A stretch of 64,000 nt of DNA, from positions 1 through 64,000 of the forward strand of contig CALQGY020000002.1 of the NCBI GenBank assembly GCA_943330235.2, given 5' to 3'. This stretch comes from Candidatus Kuenenia stuttgartensis (GTDB taxonomy: Bacteria > Gemmatimonadota > Gemmatimonadetes > Gemmatimonadales > Gemmatimonadaceae). Below, piece after piece: positions 52,106 through 60,642 of this stretch (its first letter is position 1; each line of letters begins with the position of its first letter). Position numbers and translations under genes: made by a program. Below the pieces are notes generated by a model, which was not told the origin of the DNA, did not search any database, and saw only the letters and a program-made list of their open reading frames with translations.

Positions 52106-53338
52106 GTGACGGTCCCTTCATCCCACTCCGCGTTCGATCCGCCACCGAGCGAGCGCTCTCCGGCCCAAGCAGGCGGGACTGTGTCCACGCCCGCCGCCGG
52201 TTTTTCGTCTGGCGAGTCGCTGGCCGGCATCGCCGTGCCGCCGCCGCCGCCCACGCCACCAGCGGTTCTTCTGCCCACCACGTTCGCGATCTGTCGCGTG
52301 CTGGAGCGCGCTGGCCCCGCGGTGCAGTACCGCGCGCTATTGGATGTTGCCCAGTATCCAGGCGGCGCCCAGTTGCGTCGGGTGCCGTACGGCTCACGGC
52401 AGGGGTGGCAACTGCTGATGCAGCAGGACATGGACGGTACATGGCCCGGTGGCATGCTTACCGTGCCGACGGCGGGCGGTCTCGCGGGGGTTGGCACCAT
52501 TCCGGCCTATCGGCGACTGCTGGAGCTGGGCTGGGACCCCGAAGGGCCGGGGATGTCGGCGACGAAGCGGTTGCTCTTTCGTTTGCTGGCCGAGGACGAC
52601 GATCCGTCGTTCCTGGCCGAGATGATGCCCACGTATCACGACGAAGATCTGATTCTCCGCGGGCGACTGATTCTGCGTGAGGCGGCCGCTGCGGCGCTCG
52701 CGCAGGCCGGCTACGAACAGGATCCGCGACTGCGCGGGGCCGCGCGCCGTCTCGTGCTACGTGTCAACGAGTACCTCAAGTCGCCCCTGGCCCAGAAGCC
52801 GTGGATCCGCCTTGGGAACCAGCACGTGCTGCCCCCCGAGGTCGCGGCCCCGTCCTTCCATCTGCTGGTCATGCTGGCGTACATGCCCGCGTTCCGTAGC
52901 GAGCATCACGACTTCATGGACCGGCTCTTCACGCATCTCACCCAGCCGTGGCCTCGGCAGTCGCCGGTGCAGCAGGTCGGTGCGCACCTGCTGGAACAGC
53001 CGCATTTCGTGATGGGGGATCTCCTGGCCACGCGGCACATCATGGACGCCGACATGCCGTCCGCTCTGGCGTGGCTCGAGCTCATGGCGCGGCTGGGTTT
53101 CCTCCGAAAGCACGACGGGTGGTACCGGCTGTTCGATCGCCTGCTGGAGGATCGCGACCGCAAGGGGCTGTGGCACCCGCCGCGCTCCGTCGTGATGCCC
53201 GAGACGGTACCGGCCTGGTCGTGGCCGGTCCTGCCCCTCGACGACCAGCCGGACGCGGTGGTAGGGGCGTCTATGGACGTGACCTTCCGTCTGGGACTGA
53301 TCTCGCGCCTCTCGGGGCGCGGCGTCGAACTGATCTGA
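52106..53338 (+). CDS. Conserved-looking protein of unknown function, alpha-helical
   Basis: 410 aa from GTG 52106. A Pro-rich disordered N-terminus (PPPPPTPPAV), then a mostly helical protein with repeated helix pairs such as IPAYRRLLELGWDPEG, RLLFRLLAEDDDPSFL and DFMDRLFTHLTQPWPRQSPVQQVGAHLLEQPHFVMGDLLATRHIM. The layout recalls alpha/alpha-toroid or HEAT-type scaffolds, but I recognise no family. No signal peptide or membrane segment. It lies upstream of the helicase gene on the same strand, 49 bases apart. Confidence 0.7.
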   Translation: MTVPSSHSAFDPPPSERSPAQAGGTVSTPAAGFSSGESLAGIAVPPPPPTPPAVLLPTTFAICRVLERAGPAVQYRALLDVAQYPGGAQLRRVPYGSRQGWQLLMQQDMDGTWPGGMLTVPTAGGLAGVGTIPAYRRLLELGWDPEGPGMSATKRLLFRLLAEDDDPSFLAEMMPTYHDEDLILRGRLILREAAAAALAQAGYEQDPRLRGAARRLVLRVNEYLKSPLAQKPWIRLGNQHVLPPEVAAPSFHLLVMLAYMPAFRSEHHDFMDRLFTHLTQPWPRQSPVQQVGAHLLEQPHFVMGDLLATRHIMDADMPSALAWLELMARLGFLRKHDGWYRLFDRLLEDRDRKGLWHPPRSVVMPETVPAWSWPVLPLDDQPDAVVGASMDVTFRLGLISRLSGRGVELI

Positions 53339-53387
53339 GCCATTCTCCCCGATCGGGGTGGGTGTCGATTAGTTTTCCCGCAAACAC

Positions 53388-54557
53388 ATGACAGCGATAG
53401 AATCTGAAGTCTCCCTCGGCGAGCCGACGTTCGCCGACCTGGGCTTGGCCCAGCCATTGCTCGACGCCATTCGCGACGCCGGCTACGAGCACCCGACCCC
53501 CATCCAGCGTGATGCGATTCCGGTCGCCCTCAAGGGGCGCGACCTGATCGGGCTCGCGCAGACCGGTACCGGCAAGACGGCCAGCTTTACGCTGCCGATC
53601 GTCAATCGCCTGTTGGGGGGGCCGCGCCGAACGCGCGTGCTCATCCTGACACCGACACGCGAGCTCTGTCTTCAGGTCGAAGAGAGCTTCCGCAAGTATT
53701 CCAAGTACGCGCCGGTGGATGTGATTCCGGTGTTCGGCGGCGTCGGCTACGAGCCGCAGGAAAAAGCGCTGCGCCGCGGCGTCGATGCCGTGGTCGCCAC
53801 GCCGGGCCGCCTGCTCGATCACCTCGAGAAGCGGAACGTCGACTTCTCGTATCTCGAGACGCTGGTGTTGGACGAAGCGGATCGCATGCTCGACATGGGC
53901 TTCGCGCCGCAGATCAATCGCATCGTCGAACAGATTCCGCGCTATCGCCAGACGCTGCTGTTCAGCGCCACGATGCCGCCGGAAGTGGAAGCGCTCAGCC
54001 GCAAGTATCTGCGCAAGCCGGTGGTCATTCAGGTGGGGCGCCGGTCGGCCGCGGCCACCACGGTCACGCACGCCGTCTATCCTGTGCCGCGCCAGCGGAA
54101 GAACGAACTGCTCGTGCACTTGTTGTCTGCCACGCATCATGACTCGGTGCTGGTGTTCACGCGCACCAAGAGCGGCGCCGATCGCGTAGTGGAAGATCTG
54201 CAGCGCGCGAAGATTGATGCCGGCGCCATGCACGCGGACAAGTCGCAGAAGGACCGCATGAAGGCGCTGGAAGATTTCAAGAGCGGCAAGCTGCGTGTGC
54301 TGGTGGCGACGGACATCGCGCAACGCGGGCTCGATATCTCGGGGATCACGCACGTGATCAACTTTGATGTGCCGCAGCAACCGGAAGACTACGTGCACCG
54401 CATCGGTCGTACGGGGCGTGCCGCCTCGACGGGTGACGCCTACACGTTCATGTCGGCCGAAGAGATCGGGATGGTGCGGACCATTGAGCGCACGATTGGC
54501 CAGGAAATTCCGCGCGTCAGCGTGCCGGGCTTCGACTTCGGCACCTCAGCCGACTGA
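53388..54557 (+). CDS. DEAD-box RNA helicase (RhlE-like)
   Basis: 389 aa, all motifs present: Q motif (PTPIQRDAIPVALKGRDLIG), AQTGTGKTASFTLP, PTREL, TPGRLLDHL, VLDEADRMLDMGF, SATMP and, in domain 2, ATDIAQRGLDISGITHVINFD and HRIGRTGRA. Short, with no C-terminal tail. It unwinds structured RNA; a role in ribosome assembly or mRNA decay is inferred from the family. Confidence 0.95.
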   Translation: MTAIESEVSLGEPTFADLGLAQPLLDAIRDAGYEHPTPIQRDAIPVALKGRDLIGLAQTGTGKTASFTLPIVNRLLGGPRRTRVLILTPTRELCLQVEESFRKYSKYAPVDVIPVFGGVGYEPQEKALRRGVDAVVATPGRLLDHLEKRNVDFSYLETLVLDEADRMLDMGFAPQINRIVEQIPRYRQTLLFSATMPPEVEALSRKYLRKPVVIQVGRRSAAATTVTHAVYPVPRQRKNELLVHLLSATHHDSVLVFTRTKSGADRVVEDLQRAKIDAGAMHADKSQKDRMKALEDFKSGKLRVLVATDIAQRGLDISGITHVINFDVPQQPEDYVHRIGRTGRAASTGDAYTFMSAEEIGMVRTIERTIGQEIPRVSVPGFDFGTSAD

Positions 54558-54600
54558 ACCATCGGGCGGTCGCGCGCGCCGCAGGGCGGCGCGTGGCCCC

Positions 54601-55026
54601 TCAGCGCCGAACACGTCCCAGTCGCGACACCAGAATGGTGTCGCGACTGGCGCCTCGTGACAGCACAATGCGCAGGTTCGCGGCGCCGAAGCCCAGCCCG
54701 GAGGCGAGGTACGCCATCGAGTCGCGCGTGGATTCGAGTCGTACCGCATGGCCCCGCTGCAGCTCCAACCGTGCCAGCGTATCGGTGTCGGCATGGATCA
54801 CGAGGCGCTGCCCTGGCACGTCGAGACGTACCGCGGTGCGTGTCCCCGTGGCCATCGCACGGTCGCGGGCGAAGGCGAACAGCTCCACCACTTCCTGCGC
54901 TGCACCGTGGACGTGGGCCGTGTCCATCGCCCGCACCCCGGAGGCGAACGCCACCGCCGCGCAGCCGCTCAGGACCGCCAGCAGGATTACCTGTTCGATG
55001 AGTGTGCTGCCCGTGCGACGGATCAT
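54601..55026 (-). CDS. Type II/IV pseudopilin-like protein (GspH/FimT-like)
   Basis: 141 aa. The N-terminus RRTGSTLIEQVILLAVLSGCAAVAFAS is a prepilin signal: the leader Gly is followed by a residue (Ser, not Phe) at +1 and Glu at +5, then a hydrophobic helix. The rest is beta-rich (TAVRLDVPGQRLVIHADTDTLARLELQRG). No other pilus or secretion gene lies in the window. A 14-bp inverted repeat is embedded near its 3' end. Confidence 0.8.
   Translation of the reverse strand: MIRRTGSTLIEQVILLAVLSGCAAVAFASGVRAMDTAHVHGAAQEVVELFAFARDRAMATGTRTAVRLDVPGQRLVIHADTDTLARLELQRGHAVRLESTRDSMAYLASGLGFGAANLRIVLSRGASRDTILVSRLGRVRR
54618..54650. repeat. 14-bp perfect inverted repeat in the pseudopilin 3' region
   Basis: ccagtcgcgacacc - agaat - ggtgtcgcgactgg. 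It lies within the coding sequence of the minus-strand pseudopilin and about 60 bases past the convergent helicase stop; it may act as a helicase terminator. Confidence 0.85.
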
Positions 55027-55223
55027 GGCGCACTATCTCGACTTGTTCGCCATACTGCATCATCCATGCATCGCGCATCAGATCGAAATCACGCACCTCT
55101 TCACCCGCGACGCTCATGTGGCACACTGAACGGCACCGTGCGGATACGCCGCCCCAACATTCGTGGCGTGCACTGCGGACCTCCCGCTCCACCCCTCCCG
55201 CGGGCGCCCGAAAAAAATTCTTG

Positions 55224-55484
55224 ATGCTGCAAACGATTGCGATTGCAGGATTCTTCGTCTCGAGCTGTTCGGGCGGTATGCCAAACCCGAACCGTGATAT
55301 ATCCTCGGGGCAGGCGATACTGGACCTTGGTTCAGCCGTCTTCGAGCTGCGCGAAGAGAACGCCCTGTTGCAGGCGCAGATCGATTCGTTACGAGGGACG
55401 GTGGCGTATCAGGATACCATCCTTCGTCAGTTGGCGACGCTGTCGAACGTCTCGGTTCGACCGTCTCCGTGGTCCGTTCCCTGA
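55224..55484 (+). CDS. Small lipoprotein with coiled coil
   Basis: 86 aa from ATG 55224. Signal MLQTIAIAGFFVSSCSGG with lipobox VSSC, then a coiled-coil segment FELREENALLQAQIDSLRGTVAYQDTILRQLATL. It resembles short Lpp-like coiled-coil lipoproteins; no family assignment. Preceded by an A-run (aaaaaaa) about 12 bases before the start. pfkA follows 27 bases downstream. Confidence 0.65.
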   Translation: MLQTIAIAGFFVSSCSGGMPNPNRDISSGQAILDLGSAVFELREENALLQAQIDSLRGTVAYQDTILRQLATLSNVSVRPSPWSVP

Positions 55485-55511
55485 CGTCTGTACACCCGAC
55501 ACTCGCACTCT

Positions 55512-56591
55512 ATGCGTATCGCACTGTCCACCGGTGGCGGCGACGCCCCGGGCCTGAATGCCGTGATTCGTGCGGCCGTCCTCTCGGCACGCACGCGCGG
55601 CTGGGACGTCCTCGGCATTAAACGTGGGTTCGCCGGCCTGCTCGGTGAAGACGAAGTCATCCCGCTCACGGCGGACACGGTGAAGGGCATCGGCGGGCTG
55701 GGCGGCACGATCCTGCGCACCACCAACCGCGGCAGTCCGCTCGCCTATCCGGTGCAGCAAGCCGATGGCTCGTGGAAGGAAATCGACCGCTCCGACGAGC
55801 TGGTGGAGAACGCGCGCAACCTCGGCATCGAAGCGATCATCTCCATCGGCGGCGACGGCTCGCTCAAAATTGCGGCGCAGCTCGCGGCCAAAGGCATGCG
55901 CATTATCAGCGTGCCCAAGACCATCGACAACGACGTGCCCGGCACCATCACCACGTTCGGATTCGACACGGCGGTGAACACGGCGATGGAAGCCATCGAC
56001 AAGCTGCACACCACGGCGGAATCACACGATCGCGTGATGGTCCTGGAAGTGATGGGACGCGACGCCGGATTCATCGCGTTGCACGCCGGTGTCGCGGGAA
56101 CGGCCGATGTGATTCTGATTCCCGAGATCGAATGGGATATCCAGAAGGTCTGCGAGAAGATCCTGGCGCGTGAAGCGGCGGGGCGCGGATTCAGCATCGT
56201 CGTGGTGGCCGAAGGCGCGAAGCCCAAGGGAGGGACCGAGTCCATCATCGGCGCCTCGCTCCCCGGGCAGGAGCGTCGGCTGGGCGGTATCGCCGAGCGG
56301 CTCGGTTACGAGATCCAGAAGCGGACGGGGAAGGAAACGCGCGCGATGGTGCTGGGGCATCTGCAGCGCGGTGGTTCACCCACCGGCTATGATCGCCTGT
56401 TGGCCACCCGCTTCGGGGCCGCGGCGGTGCAGGCAGTGGCTGACAAGCAGTGGGGGCACATGGTAGCCCTGCAGTCGCCGAATCTGGTCTGTATCCCCAT
56501 CGCCGAGGTCCTGCGGGAGACGAAGCGGGTTGATCCGGCGCACGATGTCGTGCAGGCCGCGCGCATGACGGGGATCAGCTTCGGAGATTGA
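55512..56591 (+). CDS. pfkA: 6-phosphofructokinase
   Basis: 359 aa. Phosphorylates fructose-6-phosphate in glycolysis. Motifs: TGGGDAPGLNAVIRA, IGGDGSLK, PKTIDNDVPGT and MGRDAGFIALH. The phosphoryl-donor residues read Gly in GGDGS (ATP-like) but Lys in PKTIDND, where E. coli PfkA has Gly (PGTIDND); this mixed G/K pair is the group III pattern, so the donor (ATP or PPi) is uncertain. 359 aa is also longer than the 320-aa E. coli enzyme. Confidence 0.93.
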   Translation: MRIALSTGGGDAPGLNAVIRAAVLSARTRGWDVLGIKRGFAGLLGEDEVIPLTADTVKGIGGLGGTILRTTNRGSPLAYPVQQADGSWKEIDRSDELVENARNLGIEAIISIGGDGSLKIAAQLAAKGMRIISVPKTIDNDVPGTITTFGFDTAVNTAMEAIDKLHTTAESHDRVMVLEVMGRDAGFIALHAGVAGTADVILIPEIEWDIQKVCEKILAREAAGRGFSIVVVAEGAKPKGGTESIIGASLPGQERRLGGIAERLGYEIQKRTGKETRAMVLGHLQRGGSPTGYDRLLATRFGAAAVQAVADKQWGHMVALQSPNLVCIPIAEVLRETKRVDPAHDVVQAARMTGISFGD

Positions 56592-56842
56592 CCCGCGCTG
56601 GGCGGAGGGTGTCCTCAGGCGGGGTGACGATCGTCCACTCCAGATGACGCCCTCCTCTGTCCAACCGGTCTCATCGTGCCGATACTTAGCAGCGAGAGGC
56701 GGGTACCACCCGCCGAATACGTATGGCACGGTCTGTGCACTCTGTATGGGTATCGGTGCTCCGATGGCCCTCCGTCCTGGACGGCGCGCGAGTCACCGGA
56801 TGGGCCATGAGCGACTTGCATGAGCGTCTTGCTGGAGGGAGC

Positions 56843-57835
56843 ATGATTCGACGGAACCTGTTGACGGTACTTGGTGCGATCAGCGTGGGCCTCGCGGCCG
56901 CGGGAGCAATGCCCGTGGCGGCCGGCGCGCAGGGCGCGGCGGGCGCCGCCTCGCGACCGGACAGCGTGCCACGCGAGTATCGCCCGCCCGCCAAGATGTG
57001 CCGCGTCTGGATTGACGGCGTGCCGCCCGCGCAGCAGCCGGCGCCGACGGATTGTCCCACGGCCGTCCAGAAGAAGCCGGCCAACGGCCGAGTGATTTAC
57101 GGCGAGGAGACCGGGCGCGGCATGGACAAGCTACCGGTGAAGGGCTTCACGAAACCCGGCACGGAGAAACGTCCGCCGCTCATTCCACCGGACCTGCCGA
57201 CGGTCGATCCGCGCTTCGCTCGCGCTGAACACGAGAGTAAGCGCATCACGGACGCACAACTGTATGGCGAACAGCCGGCAACCGTGCCGGCTTCGTCGTA
57301 TCCGGGAGCGCCGCCGTCCATGCAGGGCCCCATGGGATCCTTCGGGGGCTACGTCACGCCGGGTGGCGTGGTGGTACCGCAAGGCGCCGGGACCGACCCG
57401 CGCTACTTCAACGCCAATCCGTCGGTGCGTCCGCCGGGCACCGGCTCATCCGCCTGCCTCGATCGGGACGGCGATGGCTGGTGCGATGATTCGCGCTATG
57501 GCCCTCCGGTCTGTCTGGACAAGGACAAGGACGGCCGCTGCGATGACCTGCCCGGGTTTGCCTCACAGGCGTACCCGCAGGTGCTGCCGCAGATGCGCGC
57601 GGTTCTCGACGTCATTCAGGGGCGCCCGAACAGTGAAGTCATGACGTGGCTGGGCACCAACGAGTTCACCGTCCGCGTTCCCGATCAGGGGCGAGGCGGG
57701 CTGCCATGGCGCGCACTGTTTCTTGACCAGAACAGCGAACTCTTGCAGGTCTGGACCGACACCAACCGCGATGGGCGCGCGGACCGTGTCGAAGTGTTCA
57801 AGGGCGGACAACGCGTGAAGCTCATCGCGCGGTAG
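56843..57835 (+). CDS. Secreted calcium-binding-repeat protein, unknown
   Basis: 330 aa from ATG 56843, preceded by ggagggagc. Signal peptide LLTVLGAISVGLAAAGAMPVAAGAQG. A Pro-rich middle, then DRDGDGWCDD, DKDKDGRCDD and DTNRDGRADR motifs of the thrombospondin type-3 / EF-hand-like Ca-binding type, with cysteines. No further family recognised. The 250 bases upstream contain only a short ggcgggt-acc-acccgcc hairpin. Confidence 0.75.
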   Translation: MIRRNLLTVLGAISVGLAAAGAMPVAAGAQGAAGAASRPDSVPREYRPPAKMCRVWIDGVPPAQQPAPTDCPTAVQKKPANGRVIYGEETGRGMDKLPVKGFTKPGTEKRPPLIPPDLPTVDPRFARAEHESKRITDAQLYGEQPATVPASSYPGAPPSMQGPMGSFGGYVTPGGVVVPQGAGTDPRYFNANPSVRPPGTGSSACLDRDGDGWCDDSRYGPPVCLDKDKDGRCDDLPGFASQAYPQVLPQMRAVLDVIQGRPNSEVMTWLGTNEFTVRVPDQGRGGLPWRALFLDQNSELLQVWTDTNRDGRADRVEVFKGGQRVKLIAR

Positions 57836-57870
57836 GGCGCGTACGAAGGGTCGTGTAGTAGCTTTAGCAC

Positions 57871-60642
57871 GTGCGCATAACTCATGATCGGTATCTCCCG
57901 CCGGATCGCGACGCTTTCGTCGCGGCCAAACCGCCTACGGGCCGAGTCATTGTCATCGCGCCGACGCGCGCGGCGTGTGAAACGATTGAGCTGGCCGTAG
58001 GCCTGCATCTCGACACGTTTCTCGAACGCACGCGCGGCGCCGAGGTGCGTGCGCTCGCCGAGAGCGGACAGGGCTTTGGCATCGTAGCGGGCACGGGAAC
58101 GGGCAAGACGCTCGCCATCCGCCCCATCGCGGAAACGATTCTTCAGACCACCACGCTGCGCGTCGGCGTCGTCAATCGCGAGCGCGAAGCCACGCCGGAG
58201 ACGCCCACGTGGAATGTGGTCATCGTCACCACCGGTATCGCGCGACGCTGGTTTCAGGACGGCGACATCCAAGCGCACGACACCCTGGTCGTCGACGAGA
58301 TTCACCAGACCAGTGCCGAGTTGGAGCTGTGTCTGGCGTTGGGGAAGCGCGTGGGGTGCCGCTTTATCTGGCTGTCGGCGACGGTCGACCCGACGTTCTA
58401 CGCGCGCTATCTCGAAAGCGCGGACGTGCTGCAGGTGTCGGCGTTTGACGCGTCGAAGGCCGCCAAGGTTGAGGTCATGCGTCGGTCGCCGCTGGAATTC
58501 CTCGACGACAAGTTTTTGCAGAAGCTTGCGCGCTCCGAGCGCGGCGTGGCGATGTTCCTCCCCACGCGTGCGGCCGTTGAAGAGGCCGCGGAGTGGGTGC
58601 GCACCCGCTATCCGCGCATCGCGGCGGCGCACTATCACGGCGGCGAACCGATTCGCGTCATCCGACCGTTTCTCGAGGGCACCGTCGAGAAGCCGTTCTT
58701 CCTCGCCATGACGGCGGCTGGTCAGAGCGCGCTCAACGTGCCGGGGCTCGACACGGTCATCATCGACGACACGCGCTTCACCAACCGCATCGATCGCGGA
58801 CGCAACGTACTCACGCGCGTGCACCTTGGCGCGAACGAAATTCTGCAGATGGCCGGGCGTGTGCACGGGCGCGTGGAACACGGGCGCGTGTTCATCCTGA
58901 GCGATCGGGATATCCGGTTTGAGGCGCTGCGTCCCACCGCGCCGGAGTTCCAGTTGGCGGGCGACTCCGAACGCGTGGCGCTCACGTGTGCCGATCTCGG
59001 CGTGCAGGCCGATGCGCTGGATCTGCCCGTGCCGTTGGATCGTGGTGCGTATCGCAAGGCGATGACGCTGCTGGAATCGCGCGGTCTCATCGAGAACGGC
59101 GTGCTGACACCCTACGGCCGCGCCGTCGAAGCGTTGCCGGTGGAGCGCGAGTGGGGAGAGCTGATCGTCAACGGCGACGACGAGCTGTTGCCGGCGCTGG
59201 CCGTGATGAGTGGCATCGATTCGTTGCATCGGATGACGCGCGAGGGGCGCGACCTCGAGGGGCTCGCGCTCCGCGGGAGCGATCATCTCACGGCGTACAA
59301 CCTGTATGCCGAAGGCTTTCGCGCCGCGGGCTACGTTGGTGATGTGTACGGGCTCCCGCGACATCTGTTCGACCCCGAGCGGATTCCGCAGTGGGCGGAG
59401 CAGCGCGGAGTGCTGGTGAAGTCGCTCGAAGATGCGGCGCTCGCCATGGCGAGTGTGTATCGCAGCGTCGGCATGCCCATTCCGGTGACGCTGCCGATTG
59501 CGCGCGAGAGCATGCTCCGGCGCTTTGCCGATCTGGTTGCGCAGTACATGCCGTTCGATCTGGTCATTGAAGAGCGCACGGTTGACGGTCATGAAGCGCG
59601 CGTCTCGAAGACGAGTGTGTGTGGCAGCTGGGGCGCGGTGGCTGGTTCGTTGCGCTACTTCGCCGATCGCTTTGGTGTGCCGCGGGCGTCCATCGAAGGC
59701 ACGCAGCTGTCGATGGATTTGATCAACAAGTACGCCGAGCGTCATCCGCCCGAGCTGGTGCTCGATGCCGAGCGGAAACACGCTCCGGTGCTGCTATCGC
59801 GTCGTGTGACGTACCACGGGTTTGAGCTCTCCGCGGAGCGCGAACCGTTACCGACATTTCCGCCGGCCCTCGCGCCGGCCGCGCGCCATTTGCTGGCCGA
59901 GTCGGCCGCGCGTGGCGAGCTGCGCCATCCGGCGATCCGTCGCAATCAGCCGAACGTGGATGAAATTCGCACCGTGTGGCGGAAGCTGGGTGGGACCACC
60001 ACGCGACTGGGTCAGGCGGAGCTGACGGCGTGGTATGAGGCGCAGCTGTCCGATGCCTGGACCTACGACGACGTGCGCGCGTTGCCACTCAAGCTTGACC
60101 GACGCGAGTTCATCACCGATGAACAGATCGCGGCCGCGCGGGTCATTCCGGATGCGGCGGCGGTGCGTGATCGCACGGTGGAGTTGGAGTACGACATCGA
60201 GGAGCGCGACGGTGTGCAGACGGCCGTGGTGCGCTACTGCTTGCCGGAGAAGCTCGCGCGCACCGTCATTGCCGAAGAGCTGCCCGTCCTCGATCGTCCG
60301 ATACGCTTTAAAGTCATGCGCGGTCAACGCGGCGCGGTGCGCGCGGACGATCTGGACACCTTGCAGCAGCGGCTCGACGATCCCTACACGGACGAAGAGC
60401 GGTCGCGGGAGCAGCAGGCCCGTGAGGAGCGCTCCCGGGGCGATCGCGGGGCCCCCAGTCGGTCGGGTGGTTCACCGCAGGGGCGCTCACCGCAGGGGCG
60501 CTCACCGCAGGGGGGACGTCGCAACGGTCCCGGCGGATTTCGTGGCGGTGGCGGCGGCCGGAGCGGTGGGTCTGGCGGTGGGTCAGGCGGTGGACGCGGG
60601 GGCGGGGGCGGGAAGCACCGTGGGGGCGGGAAGCGACGTTAG
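57871..60642 (+). CDS. DEAH-type helicase with RGG tail
   Basis: 923 aa from GTG 57871. Walker A GIVAGTGTGKTLAI, DEIH box VVDEIHQTSAELEL, SAT motif WLSATVDPTFY, second domain FLPTRAAVEE and a QMAGRVHGRV motif VI. It resembles HrpA/HrpB-type RNA helicases more than DEAD proteins, but the middle region is diverged. The C-terminal 90 residues are Arg/Gly/Ser-rich with three SPQGR repeats and RGGGGG runs, a probable RNA-binding tail. It is convergent with the PAS/GGDEF/EAL gene and overlaps it by 4 bases. Confidence 0.88.
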   Translation: MRITHDRYLPPDRDAFVAAKPPTGRVIVIAPTRAACETIELAVGLHLDTFLERTRGAEVRALAESGQGFGIVAGTGTGKTLAIRPIAETILQTTTLRVGVVNREREATPETPTWNVVIVTTGIARRWFQDGDIQAHDTLVVDEIHQTSAELELCLALGKRVGCRFIWLSATVDPTFYARYLESADVLQVSAFDASKAAKVEVMRRSPLEFLDDKFLQKLARSERGVAMFLPTRAAVEEAAEWVRTRYPRIAAAHYHGGEPIRVIRPFLEGTVEKPFFLAMTAAGQSALNVPGLDTVIIDDTRFTNRIDRGRNVLTRVHLGANEILQMAGRVHGRVEHGRVFILSDRDIRFEALRPTAPEFQLAGDSERVALTCADLGVQADALDLPVPLDRGAYRKAMTLLESRGLIENGVLTPYGRAVEALPVEREWGELIVNGDDELLPALAVMSGIDSLHRMTREGRDLEGLALRGSDHLTAYNLYAEGFRAAGYVGDVYGLPRHLFDPERIPQWAEQRGVLVKSLEDAALAMASVYRSVGMPIPVTLPIARESMLRRFADLVAQYMPFDLVIEERTVDGHEARVSKTSVCGSWGAVAGSLRYFADRFGVPRASIEGTQLSMDLINKYAERHPPELVLDAERKHAPVLLSRRVTYHGFELSAEREPLPTFPPALAPAARHLLAESAARGELRHPAIRRNQPNVDEIRTVWRKLGGTTTRLGQAELTAWYEAQLSDAWTYDDVRALPLKLDRREFITDEQIAAARVIPDAAAVRDRTVELEYDIEERDGVQTAVVRYCLPEKLARTVIAEELPVLDRPIRFKVMRGQRGAVRADDLDTLQQRLDDPYTDEERSREQQAREERSRGDRGAPSRSGGSPQGRSPQGRSPQGGRRNGPGGFRGGGGGRSGGSGGGSGGGRGGGGGKHRGGGKRR
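60472..60516. repeat. 15-base tandem repeat (3 units) in helicase tail
   Basis: tcaccgcaggggcgc repeats twice exactly and once with changes, encoding SPQGR units of the RGG-type tail. Confidence 0.9.

Noticed and set aside
57685-59781. Antisense ORF of 698 aa opposite the DEIH helicase
   Set aside because: High-GC third-position bias leaves long open antisense frames. The plus strand has complete helicase motifs, while the antisense product is His/Arg-rich with no recognisable domain.
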